Below, piece after piece: positions 7,286 to 13,207 of a DNA stretch of 14,888 nucleotides. The DNA is taken from the NCBI GenBank assembly GCA_028717055.1, contig JAQUOO010000018.1, positions 1 through 14,888 on the forward strand, read 5' to 3'. Position numbers and translations under genes: made by a program. Source of the DNA: Candidatus Omnitrophota bacterium. GTDB taxonomy: Bacteria; Omnitrophota; Gorgyraeia; Gygaellales; Profunditerraquicolaceae. The notes under the pieces were generated by a model. The model was not told where the DNA came from and searched no databases. It was given only the letters and a program-made list of their open reading frames with translations. Position 1 is the stretch's first letter. Each line of letters begins with the position of its first letter.

Positions 7286-7314
7286 ATTATCCTACTCCCC
7301 TAACTTAAAATCAA
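7286..7314 (-). promoter_or_regulatory. Promoter of the beta-lactamase-like gene
   Basis: Minus strand TTGATT (7314-7309), 17 bases, GATAAT (7291-7286; five of six to consensus), 32 bases before the start codon and directly after the terminator of the preceding gene. Confidence 0.5.
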
Positions 7315-7323
7315 CCGTTTTTT

Positions 7324-7364
7324 AAAAAAAATAGCCGGTCTATTCTTGAAATAGACCGGCTATT
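7324..7364 (-). terminator. Rho-independent terminator
   Basis: A perfect 15-bp inverted repeat (arms 7350-7364 and 7330-7344, five-base loop 7345-7349) with a GC-rich centre, followed on the minus strand by eight T (7331-7324). It ends the TIGR04073-like gene, whose stop is at 7386. No T-run on the other side, so it acts on minus-strand transcripts only. Confidence 0.92.
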
Positions 7365-7385
7365 GCAGCAAATCCTGAAATTATT

Positions 7386-7838
7386 TTACCAGCTCAATAT
7401 CTTAATTTTTAACCCGTCTCTATCCGGATGTTTAACTTGATATTCGGGTTCCATCAAAGGCTTATTATACGGAGGGAAAGTGCAGGTTGCAGCATCCACT
7501 ATCCCCGCTGCCTCTCTGGTAACACCAACAACCAAACCCTTACCCAAACCAAAAGTTAATCCGCTCAAAATATTGCTATTTGCTGACTCTTCGCTGATAT
7601 AATAAGGAATATCTACCCAGGCTGATACCGCATTCAACACGCCATCTCCTGCCTTGCTAATCGGAGAATTAGCATAAGCTTGCTTGCTGTTATTAAGCGA
7701 ATCCAAGAACGTAGATGTCCCGGTGTTTATATTAATAGGGGGCGCGGTATAAACAAGCGGCATTTCCGAAGCTTGTGCGCAGGCATAGAAGGTTAAACCT
7801 AGAAATATCACCATAATTATCAAGGCAATTTTTCCCAT
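7386..7838 (-). CDS. Exosortase system-associated protein, TIGR04073-like
   Basis: 150-residue secreted protein. Signal peptide residues 1-24 (hydrophobic IALIIMVIFLGLTFYACA, then QASE); the Cys at 20 lacks a good lipobox, so type I cleavage seems likelier than lipidation. The conserved core GVLNAVSAWVDIPYYISEES...GLTFGLGKGLVVGVTREAAGIVDAATCTFPPYN resembles the TIGR04073 family: N-x3-W-x2-IP, a Gly-rich stretch, R-x3-G and FP near the end, followed by a MEPEYQV tail. Family function is unknown; it is defined by occurrence in genomes with exosortase/PEP-CTERM surface sorting. Strong AAGGAGGAAG ribosome site. The leader has a c-di-GMP-I riboswitch and terminator, and the gene is closed by a terminator, so it is a single-gene unit. 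Family call is from memory of the pattern. Confidence 0.7.
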   Translation of the reverse strand: MGKIALIIMVIFLGLTFYACAQASEMPLVYTAPPININTGTSTFLDSLNNSKQAYANSPISKAGDGVLNAVSAWVDIPYYISEESANSNILSGLTFGLGKGLVVGVTREAAGIVDAATCTFPPYNKPLMEPEYQVKHPDRDGLKIKILSW

Positions 7839-7884
7839 CTCTTCCTCCTTTTTCCGCCTCTAAAAAGAATACCATCTAAAAAAC

Positions 7885-7914
7885 AAAAAAGCCCTTAAAA
7901 AGGCTTAAGGGCTT
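7885..7914 (-). terminator. Leader terminator (riboswitch expression platform)
   Basis: Minus strand stem AAGCCCTTAA / TTAAGGGCTT (arms 7914-7905 and 7898-7889; loop 7904-7899) followed by six T (7890-7885, sharing two bases with the arm). It lies 6 bases beyond the aptamer and about 50 bases before the gene start, so the riboswitch most likely acts by terminating or releasing transcription. Confidence 0.85.
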
Positions 7915-7919
7915 ACCGG

Positions 7920-8017
7920 ATTCTCTCCGCTTTGGTAACGCAGCCTCCCCGCTATTTTTAGCGGAGACTGTCGCTTTGCGTCCCAAGGTTACCCTTGGTT
8001 TGCCTTTATCAGGGAAT
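7920..8017 (-). promoter_or_regulatory. c-di-GMP-I (GEMM-I) riboswitch aptamer
   Basis: Minus strand. Core of the GEMM-I consensus is present in order: AAAGGCAAACC (8007-7997), P2 stem CCAAGG / CCTTGG (7998-7993 with 7988-7983) capped by a GTAA GNRA loop (7992-7989), GGGACGCAAAGC (7984-7973), a P3 hairpin (7970-7941, nine-pair stem with AAAA loop) and GTTACC (7939-7934). P1 can close through ATTC (8017-8014) and GAAT (7923-7920), though its exact pairing is unsure. The base aligned with G20 of the Vibrio aptamer is G (8004) and the A47 equivalent is 7977. G20 is the c-di-GMP type; A20 would point to cGAMP. An intrinsic terminator follows. It controls the TIGR04073-like surface protein gene. 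Confidence 0.92.
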
Positions 8018-8033
8018 ACTCTGCCTGTCAACT

Positions 8034-8074
8034 CTTCGACTTGGCCTATCATTGCTGCTTAAGCCAAGTCGAAG
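8034..8074 (-). repeat. 12-bp stem-loop in the riboswitch leader
   Basis: Perfect inverted repeat CTTCGACTTGGC / GCCAAGTCGAAG (8034-8045 with 8063-8074) around a 17-base loop, transcribed between the promoter and the aptamer. No T-run follows, so it is not a terminator. GGCTTAAG at 8065-8058 is complementary to CTTAAGCC (7909-7902) in the downstream terminator. Possibly a 5' stabilising hairpin or part of the switch. Confidence 0.6.
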
Positions 8075-8096
8075 TATCAAATTCTATCAACGCTAA

Positions 8097-8126
8097 AGTA
8101 TAACATATTTCTTATCAATCAGTCAA
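8097..8126 (-). promoter_or_regulatory. Promoter of the riboswitch leader
   Basis: Minus strand TTGACT (8126-8121), 18 bases, TATACT (8102-8097); five of six at both boxes. Start point near 8090 gives a leader of about 250 bases before the TIGR04073-like start codon. It begins 14 bases after the asparagine-synthase-like gene stops; no terminator is evident in that gap. Confidence 0.65.
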
Positions 8127-8139
8127 GGTGATCAAAGAA

Positions 8140-9900
8140 TCAATTTGTGACTACGGTGGCAGAAGCCGGCTTTAAAATACCCCTTTCGGGTTTAACTCCA
8201 ATTAAAAAATCCTCCAGCGCAAGATTGAATCCTGCGTTATCAAGCGATTGATCATATTTACCGGTTATAAACAGTTCATTAAACAGGTAAATATACAAAA
8301 GGTGGACCAGGGATTCAGCGTAAGCAGGAATATCTTCCAACATTTTTTGTTTTTGTTTATCATTGAGCCCGGGAAGGATCTCAATTATCAGATTCTGATT
8401 TAACAATCTTTCAAACAACTCCTTTTTCCCCTGACACAAATATTCGATATCCGTAGTCCCGCCGATTTTCTTCAAATGCTGCCCGATTTTCGGCCCGAGG
8501 TATTCCTTGACTGCGTTTTTATAGAACTTTTTCCGCCGGCACTCTTTGGAATTCAAAGACCGCGCCAGATTAAATGTCTTTCTGCCCAAGAAAGGATAAA
8601 ACGGTTGAATGCCGTAACTGTTAAAAAAAACGCCGCTTTTTTTAAGAATGTAATCCTTTTTTATATCGTAACCGGATACCTGTCGGGACGGCCTTAGCGC
8701 CTGGATAGCGTAAGGATATTTGCTGACGTATATCTTTTTACGTTTCAATACGCGCCAAAACATTCTTAAAGGGACAATTCGTTGTTTCACGCGGTTCTTA
8801 AGCTTATTCAAACATAATCTAAATGGCCTCTTTGCCATGCGGAACGGATTAAGCTGCTGGTCAGCTCCGTCACCGAGAAAGACCACCAATAGGCCTTCCC
8901 GGCAAAGAATATTCGCGAATTCATTGGTCAGAAACAACCCTACTTCAAACACCTGCCCTTCCGTCCTCCAGACAATATCGGGAAGATTTCGCAATCGGTC
9001 ATCCCCCACCACAGCCGTCAGATGCCTGACTTTTTCATATACAGCCGCACAGCAGGAAGCGGCGGAAATCTCGTTAACTTTCTTTCCGCCTATAGTGACG
9101 GCGGTTATTTTCTTAAAAAACTGCTTACTGAGAAAGTGCATCATTAAATTACTGTCAAAGCCGGAGCTTAGCGCCGCGCCTATCTCCGGGACACCGGAGA
9201 GCGCAGACAACCTTTCGACCTCTTTTCCGATAGAAGAAACCAGATCTCTCTTTGCGCTATCTGAGGAAACCTTTATATTATCCCGCTGGATATTCTGGAC
9301 CTCTAGCAACTGTGCCTTCAAATCGACAATGATCATCTGTCCGGGCAATAATTTATGCACCCCTTCCACTAAGGTAGCCTCGCTGGGGATAATCACTCTG
9401 CTATAAAGGAAATCCCTGACAGCTTCCTGATTCAACTTCCTCGGAAAACCGCCGTTTTTCAAAAGAACTCTTAAACTATTACAAAAAAGGTATCTTTCTT
9501 TTGTTTTTAAATAAAATAAGGGTGTTTGAGACCCATTTTCATCCTGAAAGATATAACCTTTTTGGCTAGTAAGATCCCAAACAAAAGCTGTAAAAGCCCC
9601 TTCTAATAATGGAAACGAAGGCTCTCCTTCTTTTAAATAAAGTTCGGCTATAAGGTCAACATCATCTGCATTTTTACTTGCCGCAACCTTTTCCCTTAAA
9701 TCTGAAATATTGGAAATATAACCTATAACCCCGCAAAGAATTCCCCGATCCCTGTTAAAAACAAAGTTTTTTGCCGGCCTATCTCCGATACTTATCCTTT
9801 GGGCATAAAGTGAAACCGGACCATACGACAAATACCCATCCTTAATTACCGGATCAATTTGTGGAGAGCTATAATCTAAGATTATATTTAACAGATTCAT
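8140..9900 (-). CDS. Asparagine synthase-related protein lacking the glutaminase Cys
   Basis: 586 residues when started at 9900, where GGAGGAAA sits 8 bases upstream; the longer in-frame start at 9945 has no such site. Two-domain AsnB layout. N-terminal Ntn-like domain (about 1-200, with EGAFTAFVWDLTSQKGYIFQDENGSQTPLFY), but it begins Met-Asn-Leu-Leu instead of Met-Cys-Gly, so the nucleophile Cys1 is missing and glutamine hydrolysis is not expected. Synthetase domain: PP-loop LSSGFDS (244-250; usually SGGxDS), FLGDGADQQ (341-349; usually GEGxDE), and a Lys-rich C-terminal segment. Acceptor unknown; an ammonia-dependent ligase or an amide-forming step in surface polymer or peptide modification is possible. 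A gene for an exosortase-associated protein follows. Confidence 0.75.
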   Translation of the reverse strand: MNLLNIILDYSSPQIDPVIKDGYLSYGPVSLYAQRISIGDRPAKNFVFNRDRGILCGVIGYISNISDLREKVAASKNADDVDLIAELYLKEGEPSFPLLEGAFTAFVWDLTSQKGYIFQDENGSQTPLFYLKTKERYLFCNSLRVLLKNGGFPRKLNQEAVRDFLYSRVIIPSEATLVEGVHKLLPGQMIIVDLKAQLLEVQNIQRDNIKVSSDSAKRDLVSSIGKEVERLSALSGVPEIGAALSSGFDSNLMMHFLSKQFFKKITAVTIGGKKVNEISAASCCAAVYEKVRHLTAVVGDDRLRNLPDIVWRTEGQVFEVGLFLTNEFANILCREGLLVVFLGDGADQQLNPFRMAKRPFRLCLNKLKNRVKQRIVPLRMFWRVLKRKKIYVSKYPYAIQALRPSRQVSGYDIKKDYILKKSGVFFNSYGIQPFYPFLGRKTFNLARSLNSKECRRKKFYKNAVKEYLGPKIGQHLKKIGGTTDIEYLCQGKKELFERLLNQNLIIEILPGLNDKQKQKMLEDIPAYAESLVHLLYIYLFNELFITGKYDQSLDNAGFNLALEDFLIGVKPERGILKPASATVVTN

Positions 9901-9935
9901 TCCGATTTCCTCCAAAACGCCTGGACAATAAATAA

Positions 9936-9965
9936 ATTGTATCAAATTATTTGAAACATCATCAA
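9936..9965 (-). promoter_or_regulatory. Promoter of the asparagine-synthase-like gene
   Basis: Minus strand TTGATG (9965-9960), 18 bases, TACAAT (9941-9936; five of six). About 35 bases before the ATG at 9900. The rest of 9966-10073, between here and the tRNA, holds no gene or hairpin that I can support. Confidence 0.5.
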
Positions 9966-10073
9966 AGCGGAATTGAACCTTTGGTTTGACATACAGTATA
10001 ACTGAACCGGACTTAAAGCCTACCCTTTACAAAAAATATGCGGAGTTATAACACAAGGAGAGAAGAATTTGAA

Positions 10074-10145
10074 TGCCGAGAGAGAGAATCGGACTCCCCA
10101 CGCCGGCCTTTTCAGGGCCGCGCTCTACCACTGAGCTATCTCGGC
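10074..10145 (-). tRNA. tRNA-Phe (GAA)
   Basis: 72-nt cloverleaf: acceptor GCCGAGA / TCTCGGC (7 of 7 pairs), TA, D-arm GCTC-AGTGGTA-GAGC, anticodon stem CGGCC / GGCCG with loop CTGAAAA (anticodon GAA, Phe), variable loop GCGTG, T-stem GGGAG / CTCTC (one G-U pair) with loop TCCGATT, discriminator A. CCA is not encoded. Position 55 in the T-loop is C instead of the nearly universal U. All stems are sound, so I take it as functional. Confidence 0.93.
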
Positions 10146-10196
10146 GATATTAAGCTATTAACCTTTTTACCACAAATAACGGAAAAATCAAGCAGA

Positions 10197-10298
10197 TTAA
10201 GCTTTTTTCTTAGAAAACATCCTTAAAAAACAAAGCAGAACAAGGCCAATAATCAGGCTCCAAGAGGCAATTAGAAATAACCATCCGGCTAGGCTCAT
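10197..10298 (-). CDS. MetS-like small subunit of the NSS transporter
   Basis: 33-residue one-helix protein, MSLAGWLFLIASWSLI continuing to RMFSKKKA: a short N-terminus, a single hydrophobic helix of about 22 residues with two Trp, then a basic tail (inside-positive). It overlaps the symporter stop by ATGA and has an AAGGAG site 5 bases before its ATG, so it is very probably translated. Small one-helix partners of this type (MetS family) follow NSS transporters in other bacteria, as with the Corynebacterium methionine transporter MetPS. Function by analogy: needed for activity or stability of the symporter. Too short for most gene finders. Confidence 0.78.
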   Translation of the reverse strand: MSLAGWLFLIASWSLIIGLVLLCFLRMFSKKKA

Positions 10299-11878
10299 TT
10301 TACTCCTTGTGCCTGGCCTGCCGTCCGGAAGGTTTTCCTGCTTTTATTTCTCCAGGCAATCTTTACTGATATTGCTAGAGTCGAAAACAACACGAACAAC
10401 CCAATCCTGGTAGCCAGGATAAACGGCTGGTTATCTGCCGAAACATTCTTCATAAAAATAACCGGCAGCCACTCCTGCGCAAACCACACCCCAAAGATTA
10501 TAAACAAGAATACCGGAGTAATATACTTAATTATAAACTTATATATTTTAGGCACCCGCATATCCGCGCCCTTATGTATCTCATCCCAAGCTTTATCCAT
10601 CCCTAAAACCCAGGCAAACAATATTACTTCTATCGTGGCAAAAAGCACCAAAAAGAAAGTCCCGCCCCAAAAATCCAGTTCATCCACAACGCCTCTGCCA
10701 AGGAAAAATATTGCCGGCTGGCAAAGTAAAAACGAAATAATTCCAAATATAGTTACTGCTCTCTTGCGGTTAATATCAAACTCATCTTCCAGGAAAGCAA
10801 TTGCCGGCTGAGCCAGAGAGATTGACGAGGTAATCCCGGCCAAAAACAAAAGAAAAAACCAAAAAAAACCCAGCAGATTCGCTAAAGGCAGTTGATTAAG
10901 TATAAGCGGCATTGTAACAAAACCGAGGTTAAAAACTCCGGAACGGGCAATATCGCCTATTTGCGCCGGACCAAAAAATACAAAAGCCGCGGTAATGACA
11001 ATGCTTCCTCCGATAATAACTTCGGCGAATTCATTCATCGCAGAAGCGGTCAATCCCGAAAGGACCACGTCATCCTCTTTTTTCAAATAGCTGGCATAGG
11101 TAAGAATTACCCCAATGCCGACACTAAGGGTAAAAAATATCTGTCCGGCTGCCTCAAGCCAGATTTTGGCGGATTTCAAGGCGCTAAAATCAGGGTTCCA
11201 CAGGAATCCCATCCCATTGCTGACGTTCCAGGCAGGATGAAACGAGTTAGGAGTTCCGAGAGTTAATACGCGCGCCATCAGTACAAAACTAAAAATAAAA
11301 AGCAAACCGAGCGCCCATTTGCATATTTTCTCGATACCTCCGCGGATACCAAAATAAATTACCCAAATATTAATTATAAAGGTAACTAAGAAAAATAAAT
11401 ACGCCGGGGCTAAGCCTTGAAAATGGGAATTATGTTCAAGCCCCTGGAACCCTCTTAAAAAAGACTGCATATCTGCCTGAGCAGTAATAAAGCTATACTT
11501 GCCAAAGAGCGCGAAAAAACTATAGGCCAAGGCCCAGCATTCAATATAACTATAATATATAAAAATAACCAGCGGCCCGAAAATGCCGATTACACCGAAA
11601 TATTTAATGAACTTGTTTTTCTTCCATACGCTATGAAATATGCCCGGAGCTGTTCCGTGTTCAAAGCCGCCGCCATAACGGCCGAGGGTCCATTCAACCC
11701 ACATCAAAGGTATACCTAATAAAAGGAGGGAGATAAAATAAGGGATCATAAAGGCGCCGCCGCCGTTAGAAGCTGCCTTAGCCGGAAAGCGTAGAAAATT
11801 TCCCAAACCTATGGCTGAACCGGCAACTGCCAGAATAATTCCCAAACGAGAACCCCAAGCGTCTCTAGCTTTGGTCAT
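10295..11878 (-). CDS. Sodium:neurotransmitter (amino acid) symporter, LeuT-like
   Basis: 527-residue NSS-family transporter, about 12 membrane helices, Na+-coupled uptake of amino acids at the inner membrane. The first helix, AVAGSAIGLGNFLRFPAKAA, and the following NGGGAFMIPYF and GIPLMWVEWTLGRYGG closely resemble LeuT of Aquifex (519 residues), including the unwound substrate/Na+-site region of TM1. TM6-TM8 features are visible (ILEAAGQIFFTLSVGIGV-like FFTLSVGIGVILTYASYLK; LFLAGITSSISLAQP). Its start overlaps the hycI stop by 14 bases, and a MetS-like gene overlaps its own stop. Substrate cannot be read from sequence; hydrophobic or small neutral amino acids are likely. Confidence 0.93.
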   Translation of the reverse strand: MTKARDAWGSRLGIILAVAGSAIGLGNFLRFPAKAASNGGGAFMIPYFISLLLLGIPLMWVEWTLGRYGGGFEHGTAPGIFHSVWKKNKFIKYFGVIGIFGPLVIFIYYSYIECWALAYSFFALFGKYSFITAQADMQSFLRGFQGLEHNSHFQGLAPAYLFFLVTFIINIWVIYFGIRGGIEKICKWALGLLFIFSFVLMARVLTLGTPNSFHPAWNVSNGMGFLWNPDFSALKSAKIWLEAAGQIFFTLSVGIGVILTYASYLKKEDDVVLSGLTASAMNEFAEVIIGGSIVITAAFVFFGPAQIGDIARSGVFNLGFVTMPLILNQLPLANLLGFFWFFLLFLAGITSSISLAQPAIAFLEDEFDINRKRAVTIFGIISFLLCQPAIFFLGRGVVDELDFWGGTFFLVLFATIEVILFAWVLGMDKAWDEIHKGADMRVPKIYKFIIKYITPVFLFIIFGVWFAQEWLPVIFMKNVSADNQPFILATRIGLFVLFSTLAISVKIAWRNKSRKTFRTAGQAQGVK

Positions 11879-12353
11879 TGAGAAACCATCCTTCTAATTT
11901 CTCCAGAGTTTTAGAAATCGGCGGGCTTAATTTATCACCGAAAGCCAATACCTTAGGTTGTATGGCCAGAATTATTATGTCTACGGCCTTAAGGCTGTTT
12001 TTAAGATAGCTGATTGCCAGGCTTATTGAGGCATCGTGAGTAGAGAAGAAATTTACCGTCTGGATATCTTCTCCTTCCAAAATCCTGAATTCTCCGGCCT
12101 CTCCGCCAAAATCAACGGCATCTATCAATAAAATAGTATCTGGATTATCCTTAATAATTTTACCCAAATAATTCTCGGGGCTTGAGCCTGAGTCATAAAC
12201 CAGGTAAGGGGTTTTATCCTGTATGCGGGTAGCCAGAATCGAGCCTATTCCGTCGTCACTGCGTAAATTATTGCCGATACCCAAAATGACCACTTTACCG
12301 CTGAGGTGCAGCTTAAGATGGCCGAGCGTATCCAAATTAGAATTTTTTTCCAT
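11865..12353 (-). CDS. hycI: Hydrogenase maturation protease (HycI type)
   Basis: 162 residues from the ATG at 12353; the longer in-frame start at 12437 would add 28 residues, overlap the MazG-like gene by 101 bases and has no family match. Endopeptidase that clips the C-terminus of a [NiFe]-hydrogenase large subunit after Ni insertion. Alignment to E. coli HycI is direct: GIGNNLRSDDGIG, GSSPENYLGKI, LLIDAVDFG, STHDASI, AIQPK and a C-terminal LEGW. Metal-sensing ligands correspond to Asp34, Asp78 and His106 (HycI Asp16, Asp62, His90). This subtype matures energy-converting group 4 hydrogenases (Ech, formate hydrogenlyase). Poor ribosome site; translation probably coupled to the upstream gene, which it overlaps by 17 bases. 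Confidence 0.88.
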   Translation of the reverse strand: MEKNSNLDTLGHLKLHLSGKVVILGIGNNLRSDDGIGSILATRIQDKTPYLVYDSGSSPENYLGKIIKDNPDTILLIDAVDFGGEAGEFRILEGEDIQTVNFFSTHDASISLAISYLKNSLKAVDIIILAIQPKVLAFGDKLSPPISKTLEKLEGWFLNDQS

Positions 12354-12645
12354 GTCTGTACGGCCGGCCTTTATTAAATTCCATTTTTTTAACCAGGGCT
12401 TTCTCCAAATCAATCTTTCTGGCCCCGCAGTAATCAAAGATACGGATACAACAATCCGCCAACTCTTCCGCTAAATCTTCCCTCTTGCCGTGATTACGCA
12501 TCGCTTCCAGCGCCTCGGATAACTCCGAATGCATAAGCGCAATCAGTTCTCCGTCGTTACGAACATCCTCCCACCAACCTTTGGATTTGGCTATTTTATG
12601 GCAATCCCTGATTAGATTCTTTATGGTCCTTGTTTTTACCTGCAT
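12337..12645 (-). CDS. MazG-like nucleotide pyrophosphohydrolase
   Basis: 102-residue all-alpha NTP-pyrophosphatase (MazG-like, single-domain type). N-terminal IAKSKGWWEDVR, then the two metal-binding helices: Glu41-x2-Glu44 in MHSELSEALEAMR and Glu61-x2-Asp64 in AEELADCCIRIFDYCG. Such enzymes hydrolyse nucleoside triphosphates to monophosphates, often as house-cleaning of non-canonical nucleotides; the substrate here is unknown. AAGGAAGG ribosome site 9 bases upstream. It overlaps the lipoprotein gene by 50 bases at its start and hycI by 17 at its end. The family also includes phage-borne members, but I see no phage context. Confidence 0.83.
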   Translation of the reverse strand: MQVKTRTIKNLIRDCHKIAKSKGWWEDVRNDGELIALMHSELSEALEAMRNHGKREDLAEELADCCIRIFDYCGARKIDLEKALVKKMEFNKGRPYRHGKKF

Positions 12646-13192
12646 CGATCAATCCTTCCTTTTGCTTTTTGGTTACCCCGGTTGTTAAAGATTCAAAAAT
12701 TGTCTTGGCAATTGTTTCCTTTCCGTAAATGCTGGGGCTGGATATTTCTATAAGCGTAGATCTTTTATTCAACTCCGTCAAAAATATCCCCACCGGAGTG
12801 GTGTCTTCTTCGGAAACATATACCGCAATCATATCTTTATCCAGGTCATCGCAATAAATATAGGAGCCGGTTTCTTTCAGGATCAACCTGATTTTATTAT
12901 GGCAGGTAACCAAATCAAAATTAAATTCCTTCTTTATGGCCCCGCTTCTTGTATCTTCCAAAACTTTTGTGGAAATCCCGAGGAAACCTTTACAGGCTTC
13001 TCTTGGGCTTACGCAACCGCTGGTTAAAATTACAAATGACAAAGCGCAAATGACAAATGGATGACAAAGCGCAAATGACAAATGACAAGATTTATGTTTT
13101 TGCCTTGTAATTTGTAATTTGGCATTTGCCTGCCTGCCGGACAGGCAGGGACTTATTTTGAATTTTGAATTTTGAATTTTGAATTTAACCAT
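12596..13192 (-). CDS. Lipoprotein of unknown function with repeat-encoded signal peptide
   Basis: 198 residues. Starts at ATG 13192 behind AAGGAGAAGG, 15 bases after the patatin stop. Residues 1-55 are encoded by low-complexity repeats (KFKIQNSKFKI; CLSGRQANAKLQI; SFALCHPFVICALSFV). The hydrophobic part of that repeat supplies the signal helix, ending in the lipobox Leu-Thr-Ser-Gly-Cys60. The mature part is a small soluble domain (about 61-178: CVSPREACKGFLGISTKVLE, LVTCHNKIRLILKETGSYIY, DTTPVGIFLTELNKRSTLIEISSPS) followed by a charged Lys/Asp-rich tail. I do not recognise the family. Probably anchored to the periplasmic face of a membrane. Could also be read as a gene damaged by repeat insertion that remained in frame. 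Confidence 0.72.
   Translation of the reverse strand: MVKFKIQNSKFKISPCLSGRQANAKLQITRQKHKSCHLSFALCHPFVICALSFVILTSGCVSPREACKGFLGISTKVLEDTRSGAIKKEFNFDLVTCHNKIRLILKETGSYIYCDDLDKDMIAVYVSEEDTTPVGIFLTELNKRSTLIEISSPSIYGKETIAKTIFESLTTGVTKKQKEGLIDAGKNKDHKESNQGLP
13036..13084. repeat. 24-bp direct repeat, two copies
   Basis: Two identical 24-base units, 13036-13059 and 13061-13084, separated by one base. Each begins ATGACAAAGCGC and ends GACAAATG. They lie inside the lipoprotein reading frame. Because the period is 25, the two copies are read in different frames on the minus strand, giving SFALCH and then CALSFV. Confidence 0.9.
13129..13149. repeat. Palindrome within the low-complexity element
   Basis: CCTGCCTG and CAGGCAGG (8-bp arms, five-base loop 13137-13141). 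No T-run on either side. It sits between AT-rich 'TTTGTAATTT' type sequence and the TTTTGAA tandem, so it appears to be the centre of a composite repeat of the kind scattered between genes in some candidate phyla. Confidence 0.8.
13156..13183. repeat. Tandem 7-bp repeat TTTTGAA x4
   Basis: Four exact head-to-tail copies of TTTTGAA (13156-13183). Read on the minus strand in the lipoprotein frame they give Lys-Phe-Lys-Ile-Gln-Asn-Ser. A 7-base unit is not a multiple of three, so a copy-number change would shift the frame. Confidence 0.92.
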
Positions 13193-13207
13193 ACCTTCTC
13201 CTTTTTC

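Noticed and set aside
8720..9406. 228-codon open frame on the plus strand
   Set aside because: Entirely antisense to the asparagine-synthase-like gene, Ser/Thr/Arg-rich shadow translation, no ribosome site and no family resemblance.
9968..9990. GGTTCAATTCC on the minus strand, resembling a tRNA T-arm
   Set aside because: No matching acceptor, D-arm or anticodon arm in the preceding 70 bases, and the T-stem has mismatches.
10038..10226. 62-codon plus-strand frame
   Set aside because: Runs across the tRNA-Phe gene in antisense; no coding support.
12354..12437. Upstream in-frame start for the HycI-type protease
   Set aside because: The extra 28 residues overlap the MazG-like gene and have no counterpart in HycI; the ATG at 12353 gives normal length.
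13036..13183. CRISPR-like or mobile element reading of the repeat cluster
   Set aside because: Only two direct copies with a one-base gap and no spacers; no transposase or terminal inverted repeats. It is a simple-sequence composite repeat.
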